Source: Alcaligenaceae bacterium (GTDB taxonomy: Bacteria; Pseudomonadota; Gammaproteobacteria; Burkholderiales; Burkholderiaceae_B). From it: 64,000 bases of DNA. The position numbers were made by a program, and so were the translations under genes. The notes under the pieces were generated by a model, which worked only from the letters and a program-made list of their open reading frames with translations, searched no databases and was not told the DNA's origin. The stretch is taken from contig JACCER010000004.1 in the NCBI GenBank assembly GCA_013416445.1, positions 1 to 64,000 of the forward strand, given 5' to 3'. Each line of letters opens with the position of its first letter. The stretch's first letter is position 1. This document shows positions 44,406-52,300 of this stretch, one piece after another.

Positions 44406-44436
44406 TTGACCCCGGTCAATGACCCGGACATAGCTG
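44406..44436 (+). promoter_or_regulatory. Candidate MerR-type metal-responsive promoter
   Basis: TTGACC (44406-44411) and TAGCTG (44431-44436) are separated by 19 bases, longer than the 17 of normal promoters, and the spacer holds an imperfect dyad (CCGGTCAATGACCCGG). This is the layout of MerR-family metal promoters and it precedes the HMA and ATPase genes. The -10 is poor and no MerR-type gene is in the vicinity, so confidence is low. Confidence 0.3.
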
Positions 44437-44483
44437 TGCCCTACCATGAAACTGTCACCAACACTTTCATTGCAGGAGAAATA

Positions 44484-44705
44484 ATGAAAAACGCCGTCTT
44501 CAACATGGAACCCTTCAGCTGTCCATCGTGTGTCAAAAAAATCGAAACCGCCTTGCGCAAGGTAGCGGGCGTAGTCGAAGCGAAAGTGCTGTTTCACGCA
44601 GGCCGGATACGCATCGAATTCGATAGCGCAGCAACCAGCGCCGAGGTGCTGGAAGGCGTAGTTACTCGCCTGGGCTATCCGGTGCTTTCTAAAAAGGTGT
44701 CCTGA
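44484..44705 (+). CDS. Small heavy-metal-associated (HMA) domain protein
   Basis: 73 residues with the ferredoxin-like HMA fold and the metal motif SCPSCVKKIE (C13xxC16). It is a cytosolic metal chaperone or the detached N-terminal domain of the ATPase that follows 65 bases later, which itself has no HMA domain. AGGAG six bases before the ATG. By the ATPase partner the metal is more likely Zn/Cd/Co than Cu. Confidence 0.85.
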   Translation: MKNAVFNMEPFSCPSCVKKIETALRKVAGVVEAKVLFHAGRIRIEFDSAATSAEVLEGVVTRLGYPVLSKKVS

Positions 44706-44770
44706 ACAATAACAAGCCTCCCAAGCAGTAAAGGGCACTTTTGGCAAACAACATATTGCAAGGACAAAAA

Positions 44771-46636
44771 ATGAATCGAATAAAAAACTCTTATATAGCC
44801 GCCGTTACGGGTGGCTTGCTTTTTATCGCCTTTATTTTTCACTGGTACGCTCTTGACGACATGAAGCATTATGTCCTGATCGGGTCCACCCTGATCGCAG
44901 GCTACTTCATTGCCCTCAAAGCCTTCCAGTCCTTGCGCATGAAAGCGTTCAGCATAGAACTGCTGGTCACTATTGCCGTGGTCGGCGCACTAATGATAGG
45001 TGAATATGTCGAGTCGGCCGCAGTCACCTTTCTGTTTATATTTGGCGCCTACCTTGAAACCCGCACTCTGGAAAAAACACGGTCATCGCTAAGAAACCTG
45101 ATCGACATGACGCCCACGGAAGCCACGCTTATCCGGCCTGAAGGCAACATCAAAGTACCCGCCGACAGCGTGATCAAAGGGGATCACGTCCTGATACTGT
45201 CCGGTGAAAAGGTAGCAGTAGACGGCCAGATACTTTCCGGGCGTGCAACCATCATCGAAGCGGCCATTACCGGCGAATCGGTACCTGCCAGCAAAAGCGT
45301 GGGCGACCGCGTTTATAGCGGCACCATCATCGACAACGGCTATATCGAAGTCATGGCCGAACGGGTCGGCGACGACACCACTTTTTCAAAAATCATCACC
45401 TTGGTGGAAGACGCTCAGGAATCGAAAACCAAAACACAAAAATTTCTCGACAGGTTCGCCAATATCTACACCCCATCTATAGTCGTTCTTTCCGTGCTGG
45501 TCTATCTTTTCTCCAGCAACATCGAACTGGCCCTGACTTTCCTGGTTATCGCATGCCCTGGCGCTCTGGTTATTTCCGCTCCCGTGTCCATGGTGGCCGG
45601 CATAGGCAACGGCGCGCGTAACGGCGTGCTGATCAAAGGCGGCGAAATCATGGAAAAACTGGCCAAAGTAAACTTGGTTCTATTCGACAAAACCGGCACC
45701 CTGACCAAAGGCAGGCCTGAAGTAACCGAAGTCAAAGCCTGGTCGGGCGACGAGAATGAATTGTTGCGCATGGCGGCCCAAGCCGAAGTCGCCTCCGAAC
45801 ACCACCTTGGCCAGACCATCGTTGCCGAAGCCGGACGGCGCTCGCTGCCACTTACCGACAAACCCGAGAACGCGCAAATCATCAAGGGCAACGGGATGGT
45901 GGCAAGCGTAGCGGGACAGTACATGGTCATTGGCAATCGCAAACTGATGCAAGCCGAAGGCATTACCATCGCCTCGCAAGCCGATGACTACGCTATCGAA
46001 CGTGAAAAAGCCGGTAACACAGCCATTTTCGTCGCCATCGACGGCAACATCGCAGGCCTTATTTCGATAGCCGACCAAGTCAAACCCGAGGCCAGGCGCG
46101 CCATCGAGCAATTGCGCGCTCAAGGCGTCAAGAAAATCTATATGCTGACGGGCGATAACCGCCATACAGCGCAACTGGTTGGCGACGAACTGGGCCTGGA
46201 CGCAGTTCATGCCGAACTCTTGCCGCAAGACAAGGTCACCTGGGTAAACAAGCTGAAGGCAGAAGGTTATAGAGTCGCCATGGTGGGCGACGGCATCAAC
46301 GACGCACCTGCGCTGGCTACCGCCGACGTTGGCTTGGCCATGGGAACCGGCGGCGCCGATATTTCGATGGAAACAGCCGATATCGTCCTGATGTCCGACA
46401 GGCTAGACCAATTCGCCCATGCCCACGCCCTGGCCAAGGCAACAGTAAACAACATGCTGCAAAATACATTCTTTGCAGTCAGTACCGTCATCATTCTGCT
46501 AATTGGTGTGGTACTCGGCAAGGTGTTTTTTAGCCTCGGGCATGCTTATACACGAAGTCAGCGTGGTGCTGGTGGTTGTGAACGCGGTCAGGCTGATACG
46601 CTACAAAGGCAGGCACGACATGCGTGCTCCACTTAA
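44771..46636 (+). CDS. Heavy-metal P-type ATPase (CPG type), C-terminus frameshifted
   Basis: Inner-membrane P1B ATPase for divalent metals. From ATG 44771 (AAGGA upstream) 621 residues: actuator motif AAITGESVP, membrane motif ACPGALVISAPVS (CPG rather than CPC), phosphorylation DKTGTLTKG, hinge MVGDGINDAPALATADVGLA. The last normal helix (NNMLQNTFFAVSTVIILLIG) is followed by a shift at about 46540: one added base makes the tail YTRSQRGAGG... instead of MLIHEVSVVLVVVNAVRLIR, which is intact in the +1 frame and ends at 46655. No N-terminal HMA domain; the preceding gene supplies one. Confidence 0.8.
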   Translation: MNRIKNSYIAAVTGGLLFIAFIFHWYALDDMKHYVLIGSTLIAGYFIALKAFQSLRMKAFSIELLVTIAVVGALMIGEYVESAAVTFLFIFGAYLETRTLEKTRSSLRNLIDMTPTEATLIRPEGNIKVPADSVIKGDHVLILSGEKVAVDGQILSGRATIIEAAITGESVPASKSVGDRVYSGTIIDNGYIEVMAERVGDDTTFSKIITLVEDAQESKTKTQKFLDRFANIYTPSIVVLSVLVYLFSSNIELALTFLVIACPGALVISAPVSMVAGIGNGARNGVLIKGGEIMEKLAKVNLVLFDKTGTLTKGRPEVTEVKAWSGDENELLRMAAQAEVASEHHLGQTIVAEAGRRSLPLTDKPENAQIIKGNGMVASVAGQYMVIGNRKLMQAEGITIASQADDYAIEREKAGNTAIFVAIDGNIAGLISIADQVKPEARRAIEQLRAQGVKKIYMLTGDNRHTAQLVGDELGLDAVHAELLPQDKVTWVNKLKAEGYRVAMVGDGINDAPALATADVGLAMGTGGADISMETADIVLMSDRLDQFAHAHALAKATVNNMLQNTFFAVSTVIILLIGVVLGKVFFSLGHAYTRSQRGAGGCERGQADTLQRQARHACST

Positions 46637-46658
46637 GCTTGCGGTGCAGAATTAATAT

Positions 46659-46860
46659 TTAACGGTAGCCAACCCCCATCACGTAATCGTGCAACAACAG
46701 CTTTTCGTATTCTGTTTGTTTCAACAGCACTTGCAAAGCATCGTTGGCATACAGCAGGCCTATAGGGCGCGATTCGTGATCACTGCCGTACGATCCATTA
46801 ACGGATTTCGTGCCAATATCGGGCATCGCATCGACGTCAATGATGCTGATGGTGCGTTCA
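46659..46860 (-). pseudogene. 3' remnant of an unrecognised gene
   Basis: Minus-strand open frame ending in TAA at 46659-46661, with a coherent protein end: RPIGLLYANDALQVLLKQTE, then KLLLHDYVMGVGYR. It has no start and is cut at about 46860 where a receptor fragment on the other strand begins. Family not recognised. Confidence 0.4.
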
Positions 46861-47427
46861 GACTTTCCAGCGCACGATCTGAAAGGGTTTTTGAAGCACT
46901 CGGAAAAATTGTCTCAACCTATGGCGGTGGGTTACGGCTCATCAAGTGCGCAAGTTGCCCTGGCGCAATTAACTAAAGTGAGTGATGTAAAATTCATGGG
47001 CGTGCCCTATAAAGCAACGCCTCAGGCGCTTACTGACCTGATTGGCGGCCAAGTGCCTGCCGCTATCGTTGATGTCAGCAATGGCGTTGCTCATATGAAA
47101 TCCAGCAAATTGCTGGCCTTGTCCATCACGGGCGAGAAACGCAGTTCAGCGGCGCCTGATGTACCTACCGTAGGGGAATTATTTCCAGGAACTCAATTAG
47201 TCACCTGGGTTGGCCTGGTTGGTCGGGCGGGCACCCCCCAGCCTATTCTGGATAAGCTGCGCGGGGCAGTCACCGAGGCGCTCAACTCGCCGGAACTGAA
47301 ACAGCAACTTGCCACCCAAGCCACTGACCTTGAACCTATGACTGGGCAAGAGATGGGAGATCGCATGCGACGCGACCAGGCTCATTGGCTGGAATTGATC
47401 AAAGCTGCCGGAATCGAGCCAAAATAA
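46861..47427 (+). pseudogene. Bug receptor gene lacking its 5' third
   Basis: From about 46861 the frame gives the back two thirds of a Bug-type receptor: VGYGSSSAQVALAQLTKVSD, VPYKATPQALTDLIGGQVPA, PTVGELFPGTQLVTWVGLVG, then a normal end AAGIEPK. The signal peptide and first lobe are gone. The nearest in-frame ATG (46810) lies in unrelated sequence. It ends at a good terminator. Confidence 0.75.
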
Positions 47428-47447
47428 GTGCTAATTTAAGCAAAAGC

Positions 47448-47479
47448 GGGTCAATCGCTTTGCAATTGACCCTCTTTTT
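47448..47479 (+). terminator. Terminator behind the Bug remnant
   Basis: GGGTCAAT (47448-47455) and ATTGACCC (47465-47472) with a 9-base loop, then TCTTTTT. The att-like repeat starts right after. Confidence 0.8.
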
Positions 47480-47500
47480 GAATATGGTTGCGGGGACAGG
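47480..47500. repeat. att-like direct repeat, left copy
   Basis: A 21-bp sequence (core AATATGGTTGCGGGGACAGG) identical to 49102-49122, where it forms the 3' end of tRNA-fMet. Only the tRNA tail is present here, as expected for the far junction of an integrated element. 47501-47736 beyond it holds no recognisable gene. Confidence 0.7.
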
Positions 47501-47736
47501 CTTCCACCTTTATCTACCTGCTGAGGCCATCCCTCCTCTAAGAGCGAAGCTAATTTAACTCTTCTGCAGCGACTGAGTTTTCATGGCTGTGATAGATCAC
47601 TCGGTGAAGCAGTCTTGTCCGGTAAGTCGACATTAAAAGCTAGTGCAGAAAAAACTTGATCTCGTATTTTTATCTAAGCGTCAGTGCCCCTAGCCCTAGG
47701 ATATGGGACACTAGCCATACATGTATCCGTTATTTG

Positions 47737-48147
47737 TCAAACCCAATCTTCATATTTGAGGCCTGGTACTCGGCTAAATTCTCGGACGTTGTTAGTTACC
47801 AGAATGCAATCTGCGGCGATGGCATGGCCAGCTATCGCTGTATCGTTTGGGCCAATAGGAGTGCCAACGCTGCTTAGGTGACGCATTACGTCAACAGTTG
47901 CATCCACCGCTAGTAAATCCCAAGGCAAGACGGCATCGAGCCGCGTCACAAACTCATTGACTAAGGTCTTGTGCTTGGACGAAGCCTTTTTGCCGATTTG
48001 GCCATAGCGCATTTCTGCGTATGTGATTGCCGAAACGACTACTCTGTTATTTTTAACGACCTCGACAGTCAGGCGCTTCAAAACGGATTCCGGCCGTTCG
48101 CGCATAAGGAAAGAACAGATACACGTGTCAAGCATGTATGTGTTCAC
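47737..48147 (-). CDS. vapC: VapC-type PIN-domain toxin
   Basis: 136 residues with the PIN nuclease acid residues: D7 in MLDTCICSFLM, Glu in ITYAEMRYG and Asp in GPNDTAIAGHA. VapC toxins cut tRNA or rRNA; many target the initiator tRNA, which is of interest because this island sits at tRNA-fMet. Its ATG overlaps the stop of vapB (ATGA), so the pair is coupled. Confidence 0.9.
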   Translation of the reverse strand: MNTYMLDTCICSFLMRERPESVLKRLTVEVVKNNRVVVSAITYAEMRYGQIGKKASSKHKTLVNEFVTRLDAVLPWDLLAVDATVDVMRHLSSVGTPIGPNDTAIAGHAIAADCILVTNNVREFSRVPGLKYEDWV

Positions 48148-48374
48148 AGTTTTACCCTACCTTCATCGTCAACTACTGTTGGTCGATCTTTCATAAAATC
48201 AGCATCAGCCTTTGGCAACTCTGCCAATGAAGTCCACGATGGCCGGGCTGGGCGCAGAGTAATAACGTCGCCTACTCGGCTAATTTCCAGTTCTCCGATC
48301 CCTTCGTAAGCCATGTCCGCGGGCAAGCGTACCGCTTGGTTTTTGCCATTCTTGAAAATTGATACTGTGCGCAT
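48144..48374 (-). CDS. vapB: VapB-type antitoxin
   Basis: 76 residues from ATG 48374, placed by GGAGGG; a longer frame to 48404 covers the operator. The AbrB/MazE-like part is MRTVSIFKNGKNQAVRLPAD, a very typical VapB opening, with a C-terminal toxin-binding tail (AELPKADADFMKDRP). It neutralises VapC and with it represses the operon through the CATATG boxes just upstream. Confidence 0.9.
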   Translation of the reverse strand: MRTVSIFKNGKNQAVRLPADMAYEGIGELEISRVGDVITLRPARPSWTSLAELPKADADFMKDRPTVVDDEGRVKL

Positions 48375-48390
48375 TGCAGGCCCTCCAAAA

Positions 48391-48444
48391 CATATGTCTT
48401 GCATATGATTTTACCAAAACAAGCAAGCATATGCAAAACATATG
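48391..48444. promoter_or_regulatory. vapBC operator: four CATATG boxes
   Basis: CATATG occurs at 48391, 48402, 48428 and 48439: two pairs, each with an 11-base step (one helical turn). The boxes are self-complementary and begin 17 bases before the vapB ATG, fitting VapB dimers on one DNA face. Confidence 0.65.
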
Positions 48445-48549
48445 CCACAGTTTTTCACCACTACCGTATCTGTACCGGCACCTGCTTATCGGGTAACAAT
48501 TCGCAAGTTCTGATTTGGCAAAAGCGCTTCGAGCAAAGAACGTTCGAGC

Positions 48550-48726
48550 TTGTGACCGTTTGAACTTAAGATTCCACCCATGGTATTCCTGGGGTGTTAC
48601 GCCCGCCATGGCCCCGAGCAGGCGACCGTGATGTGCAACGGTGTTTCTCATCACTGACAGCGCATGTAGCCAAGATCCGAATACGTCGGGTTCCCTTACT
48701 TTAAAACGTTGGTAGCCCGACGGGGT
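48550..48726 (-). pseudogene. Abi-like (Abi_2) gene fragment
   Basis: Minus-strand reading FGSWLHALSVMRNTVAHHGR is the C-terminal signature of Abi_2/AbiF abortive-infection proteins (W..L...RN..AHH.R). Start and most of the protein are missing; it joins directly to an IS3 orfA fragment. Sequence 48445-48549 shows no further motif. Confidence 0.45.
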
Positions 48727-48801
48727 AATCGATTCGATGGTTGCCCACAACGAGGCATATTCGCCACGATGTTCCAGCACCATACGCACGGGGCGGTTCA
48801 C
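48727..48801 (-). mobile_element. IS3-family OrfA fragment
   Basis: About 25 codons reading NRPVRMVLEHRGEYASLWAT, the N-terminal DNA-binding region of IS3-type OrfA (usually VRMVxEHxxEYxSQWxAI). It is fused at both ends to unrelated remnants. Confidence 0.5.
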
Positions 48802-49067
48802 GTCTCTCGGCGTATCTGATGCCTTAGCTAGCAAGCTGAAAGTGCTGGAAGATGAAAGAGACAAATGGCAGGAAGCTTCAATTCAAGCTGGGGCCAATCA
48901 TCAAATGCCCGATTTACCTAATTTGCGTGCACTCTACAAGCGTATTTTGTTGCGCTTAAATGAGTTTATGCAAAGCGATGTGGCCAAGGCCAGGCCCATC
49001 TTGGCTGGAATATTGGGAGACATTCGACTAGAGCAGGACGGCGAAGAAGTGTGGGCTGAAATGAATA

Positions 49068-49096
49068 CGGCTCAATCGCTTATGACGATTGAGCCG
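49068..49096. terminator. Strong hairpin beside tRNA-fMet
   Basis: CGGCTCAATCG (49068-49078) and CGATTGAGCCG (49086-49096): an 11-bp perfect stem with a 7-base loop. On the minus strand it follows the 3' end of tRNA-fMet by 10 bases and could terminate it. The other att copy has a related hairpin (47448-47472) in the same relative place. Confidence 0.5.
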
Positions 49097-49101
49097 TATA
49101 T

Positions 49102-49122
49102 GAATATGGTTGCGGGGACAGG
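49102..49122. repeat. att-like direct repeat, right copy (in tRNA-fMet)
   Basis: Identical to 47480-47500. It contains the 3' end of tRNA-fMet including the encoded CCA, plus five flanking bases. Confidence 0.7.
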
Positions 49123-49183
49123 ATTTGAACCTATGACCTTCGGGTTATGAGCCCGACGAGCTGCCAGACTGCTCCACCCCGCG
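49107..49183 (-). tRNA. tRNA-fMet (CAT), initiator
   Basis: 77 bases on the minus strand, starting CGCGGGGTGGAGCAG. Acceptor CGCGGGG pairs with CCCCGC(A), leaving the unpaired first C-A position typical of initiators. Anticodon loop CTCATAA with the three G-C pairs GGG/CCC below it; TTCAAAT T loop; CCA is encoded. It is the attachment site of the small island to its left. Confidence 0.95.
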
Positions 49184-49331
49184 TCTGAAGAATGAAAGTA
49201 TACCCCATCTAAGTACTTAATGCTAGTACATGAGTTATGCTAACAAAGTCATGTGCTGTCGCGTCATGTTGCTGGCACAAACATAGGCTTTTTCACGGCA
49301 GGAAACGCTGCCAAATAACAAGGAGAAAACA

Positions 49332-50093
49332 ATGCTTCCATCAAGTGTGGGCACGAATGATCTGCGGGCGCGTGTTAGCGAAGAAGAGTGGCGTGTACGC
49401 TGTGACCTGGCGGCGCTTTATCGTCTGGTTGCGTTGTTTGGCTGGGACGACCTGATTTACACGCATATTACGGCGAAAGTGCCAGGAACCGAGCATATTC
49501 TTATCAATCCTTATGGCATGTTGTTCGAAGAGGTGACGGCATCCAGCCTTTTGAAGATTGATATCGATGGAAATAAGCTGATGGACTCTGAATACGATAT
49601 CAATCCGGCCGGCTTCATTATTCATAGTTGTATTCACAAAGCCCGTAAAGATGCCATGTGCGTGCTGCATACCCATTCTTTAAATGGCGTGGCGGTGTCG
49701 GCTCAGAAAGAAGGCTTGCTGCCGTTGTCGCAGTTTGCTTTCATAACGTGGCCTAGCCTGGGCTACCATGATTACGAGGGGCTGGCCTTGAACCCGGAAG
49801 AACAACCTCGTCTGGTGCGTGATCTTGGGAACAATAATTATTTCATTCTGCGCAACCATGGTTTGCTTACGGTGGGGCAAAGCATAGGCGAAGCTTTTCA
49901 AGCCATGCACCGCCTGGAGGCTGCCTGCATGGTGCAGGTCAGGGCACAAGGAGCTGAATTAAGCCCGATCCCGCCCCATATTCTTGAACGCTCGACAAAT
50001 GAAACGCCGGCAGATCGCGCCCGCAAGGCGGCACTGGTTTGGCCAGCCATGCTGCGCCGGCTTGATAGACGTAACCCAGGTTATGCCGAGTAA
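49332..50093 (+). CDS. Class II aldolase/adducin-family protein
   Basis: 253 residues; AAGGAG before the ATG. Family elements: YRLVALFGWDDLIYTHITAK, the zinc His pair in VLHTHSLNGVAVS and the third His in ILRNHGLLTVG. Members include sugar-phosphate aldolases and many decarboxylases or hydrolases of unknown substrate. This branch (adducin-like, GWDDLIYTHI) is common in proteobacteria without a known reaction. Monocistronic, ended by a REP palindrome. Confidence 0.85.
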   Translation: MLPSSVGTNDLRARVSEEEWRVRCDLAALYRLVALFGWDDLIYTHITAKVPGTEHILINPYGMLFEEVTASSLLKIDIDGNKLMDSEYDINPAGFIIHSCIHKARKDAMCVLHTHSLNGVAVSAQKEGLLPLSQFAFITWPSLGYHDYEGLALNPEEQPRLVRDLGNNNYFILRNHGLLTVGQSIGEAFQAMHRLEAACMVQVRAQGAELSPIPPHILERSTNETPADRARKAALVWPAMLRRLDRRNPGYAE

Positions 50094-50098
50094 TATTG

Positions 50099-50137
50099 TT
50101 TGTCGGATTACGGCGCTGACGCGCCTGATCCGACACC
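50099..50137. repeat. REP-like palindrome, copy 4
   Basis: TTTGTCGGATTACGGCGCTG then ACGCGCCTGATCCGACACC. Arms GTCGGATTA and TGATCCGAC are one mismatch from perfect. Between convergent genes. Confidence 0.75.
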
Positions 50138-50156
50138 ACTTCTGCGCAAATCCAGC

Positions 50157-50609
50157 TTACCAGCGTACTTCCGTTACCTTCATCTCTACACGGCGATTGG
50201 GCGCCAGGCATTTGATAAGCGCGGCATCGTTTTTCTGGGTGCAAGTCACTATGGGGTATGACGCACCCACTCCACGAGCGGTAATTTGCTCGGGCTTGAG
50301 GCGCGACTTCAGCAATTCGTTGCGCACAGCTTGCGCGCGGCGCATCGACAAGACCTGATTCGCCTTGGCATCGCCGATACGATCAGAGTGCCCAATAACA
50401 TCCACACGTACTTCCTTCATGGCCATCAGGCTGGATGTGTACTGCTCTATGCGCTTCTGCCCTTCGGGAGTCAGCTTGTCACTGCCAAACGCAAAGGTAT
50501 GGTCACCATCAAGGATGACAACCTTATCGAGCGATGAACAACCGGCCAGTAGCGCAATAGAAAACACGCCTATCAGAGCCGCGAATGGAATTTTCTTTAT
50601 TTTTAACAT
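50157..50609 (-). CDS. OmpA-family outer-membrane lipoprotein
   Basis: 150 residues: lipoprotein signal with lipobox LLAGC (Cys about 23), then an OmpA C-terminal peptidoglycan-binding domain (TFAFGSDKLTPEGQKRIEQY; VIGHSDRIGDAKANQVLSMR; RAQAVRNELL). Tethers outer membrane to peptidoglycan. An extra Cys pair (CTQKNDAALIKC) probably forms a disulfide. Short for the family, close to Pal-like size. Confidence 0.88.
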   Translation of the reverse strand: MLKIKKIPFAALIGVFSIALLAGCSSLDKVVILDGDHTFAFGSDKLTPEGQKRIEQYTSSLMAMKEVRVDVIGHSDRIGDAKANQVLSMRRAQAVRNELLKSRLKPEQITARGVGASYPIVTCTQKNDAALIKCLAPNRRVEMKVTEVRW

Positions 50610-50725
50610 GATGACTTCTCCACATAAGCTAGTTGGAGCGCTTCACATAGCAAAAACATAATGCAACTATTTTCACACAAATGGTAAAGCGCGTATCAAA
50701 TTATGCGGGCGCATCGGAGATTTGT

Positions 50726-50750
50726 CCCCGTTCATTTAAACGGGGCTTTT
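50726..50750. terminator. Isolated intrinsic-terminator-like hairpin
   Basis: CCCCGTT (50726-50732), loop CATTTA and AACGGGG (50739-50745) followed by CTTTT. It stands in the gap between two divergent genes, not after any gene, so it could be an attenuator for the plus-strand gene starting at 50849 or a leftover. Confidence 0.45.
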
Positions 50751-50848
50751 ACCCGCAACAACGAGTTTGACCATTCAAGCCCTGGTAAGCCTACTGAAAC
50801 CTACTATACCAATTAGAAACAAGCAGTAACTATATTCAGGGAAAATTC

Positions 50849-50996
50849 ATGCGTCTTGCCACAAAACTAACCGTTTTAAGCGCCCTTTTGGCCAGCAGCC
50901 TGCTATTCACGGCGCACGCTCAGTCGGCGGCCGAGGTGCTGGAAAAAGCACGTAGCGAAGCACGTGAATTCTCTGAGTTCAAGGCAGCAACGCTTG
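50849..50996 (+). pseudogene. 5' half of the second exported helical protein gene
   Basis: The encoded protein has a signal peptide (to TAHA) and AAEVLEKARSEAREFSEFKA, nearly the same as AEVLEKARAEARTHNEYKAA in the intact gene at 27525. After KAATLEI the frame runs into antisense of the next gene and stops at 51094. So the 3' three quarters are deleted. The ribosome site (GGGAAAA) is weak. Confidence 0.8.
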
Positions 50997-51258
50997 AAAT
51001 ACTAATGTCGTCGGCCAAATCGACAACCGACGCATACTCGCCAAATATCTGCTGTTTGCCTTCACGCAACAAGCCATGGGCGCCTGCTTGCTGAGCAACG
51101 TGCATGGGCATGATGGCATGGCACTGATCCCGATAATGGGTCAAGAACGCCTGCCCGGCCTGGGCTGCCCCTTGTGCGCTGGACAACACCACAGCCTGAT
51201 GCGCGAGCGTAGCTGATGCCAGCAGGAAAATCACCAAACCGCATAAGATTTTTTTCAT
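50995..51258 (-). pseudogene. 5' half of the second trypsin-like protein gene
   Basis: Signal peptide (to ATLA), then HQAVVLSSAQGAAQAGQAFL, IMPMHV with the catalytic His, and VVDLADDIS with the Asp; this parallels residues 29-96 of the protein encoded at 28146-29258. Then the frame enters antisense of the helical gene and ends at 50920. The serine-bearing half is lost, so no active protease. Its ATG overlaps the stop of the gene upstream by one base (TGATG). Confidence 0.8.
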
Positions 51259-52298
51259 CAGGAAATGCGACTATGTCGACGAGCGGCGCGCCATTGCTGC
51301 AACAAGGGCAGGATAGCCAGAATATTTGCCAGAGCAGCCACAATAGACAGCCCTCCGGTCAATAGCACCAACACTATCAGCAAGGTGCTTTTATGCTTTA
51401 TCCTGGGCCACCATCCTGGCTTGAATCCGTAGTCTCCGCTACCGTAGCGTTGTATTGAAACCCCTTCCGCCGCGGCAAAAGCCACCACAGCCAACGCCTG
51501 CGGCTGGTCGGTTTTGATGGTATTGAAGCGGACAAAACCTTTCGGCCAGACCGTGTAAGCTCTTTCGTCGGTATGCATGTTCAGCCTGACTTGATCGCCC
51601 ATGAACAGCGTGGCCTCTTCTGCCAGCACGCGTCCAGCCAAGGCCTCGTCTGAGGCAGCAAAAACCGATATCTTGCCTTCGGTAAGCAGCAAACGCCTGC
51701 CCCAGGTGACGTCCCGACCCACAATAGTATTGCCAGTAAACGGCAACACCATGAAATCCGCCAAGACCTCTTGGGCTGCAGGCTGCCAAACGACATTAAC
51801 CCGCGCAGGCAGTGCTTGCGCCGTGCCGCTAGCTTCTTCATGACTATGCAACAGCGGACGCGCCTGCTGCGCCAGATCGGCCCGCAGTATCATGATCGCT
51901 GAGCCATCCGGGCGCCTTTCTATCAAGGTGCGCATGCCGCCATCAGCGATTGCCGGCATTTCCAGCCAGCGTCCAGCTTGGCCGGACCTGTTCGCTACTT
52001 CATACCAAGCGCTGTCACCACATATTGGGTTGGGAACCCAGCCTTCGCCCACAGCGCCAGCGCGATCTGGCCGCACACAAACAGTGGCCGATCCGATATC
52101 CCATTCGGTTTTCCCCCATAAGTCGATAGCAACGGTTTCCGACTGCGCGGTAAGCCCTAGTTGCCATGCTATGGGCATCCATATGGCAACGCCAAACCCA
52201 AATAACAGACCAATAACAAGCAGGCCTGCTCCCCAGAACAGGCTGCGCCTGGCATTGAACCGAAACCGTTGGCGCCATGCTTGCCGGGCCAGCATCAT
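51258..52298 (-). CDS. Membrane protein with large periplasmic domain, linked to the protease locus
   Basis: 346 residues: one helix near residues 20-44 (SLFWGAGLLVIGLLFGFGVA), a large region of 250 residues outside the membrane with two Cys (ATVCVRPDR...NPICGDSAW), and a second helix at about 307-333 (STLLIVLVLLTGGLSIVAAL), ending in an Arg-rich tail. No known family. It is 2 bases after the secreted-protein gene upstream and overlaps the protease-like gene downstream, so the three form one operon. Confidence 0.7.
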   Translation of the reverse strand: MMLARQAWRQRFRFNARRSLFWGAGLLVIGLLFGFGVAIWMPIAWQLGLTAQSETVAIDLWGKTEWDIGSATVCVRPDRAGAVGEGWVPNPICGDSAWYEVANRSGQAGRWLEMPAIADGGMRTLIERRPDGSAIMILRADLAQQARPLLHSHEEASGTAQALPARVNVVWQPAAQEVLADFMVLPFTGNTIVGRDVTWGRRLLLTEGKISVFAASDEALAGRVLAEEATLFMGDQVRLNMHTDERAYTVWPKGFVRFNTIKTDQPQALAVVAFAAAEGVSIQRYGSGDYGFKPGWWPRIKHKSTLLIVLVLLTGGLSIVAALANILAILPLLQQWRAARRHSRIS

Positions 52299-52300
52299 GG

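Larger units (their letters stand above)
48821..49150 (+). pseudogene. C-terminus of a tRNA-targeting site-specific recombinase
   Basis: The frame keeps a Lys/Glu-rich coiled coil (ALASKLKVLEDERDKWQEAS) and LARPILAGILGDIRLEQDG-like wording (seen as ARPILAGILGDIRLEQDGEE), typical of large serine recombinases of integrative elements. It ends MVAGTGFEPMTFGL, and these last codons are read from inside tRNA-fMet, the familiar mark of recombinases whose att site is a tRNA 3' end. The catalytic N-terminal domain is lost. Confidence 0.6.
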
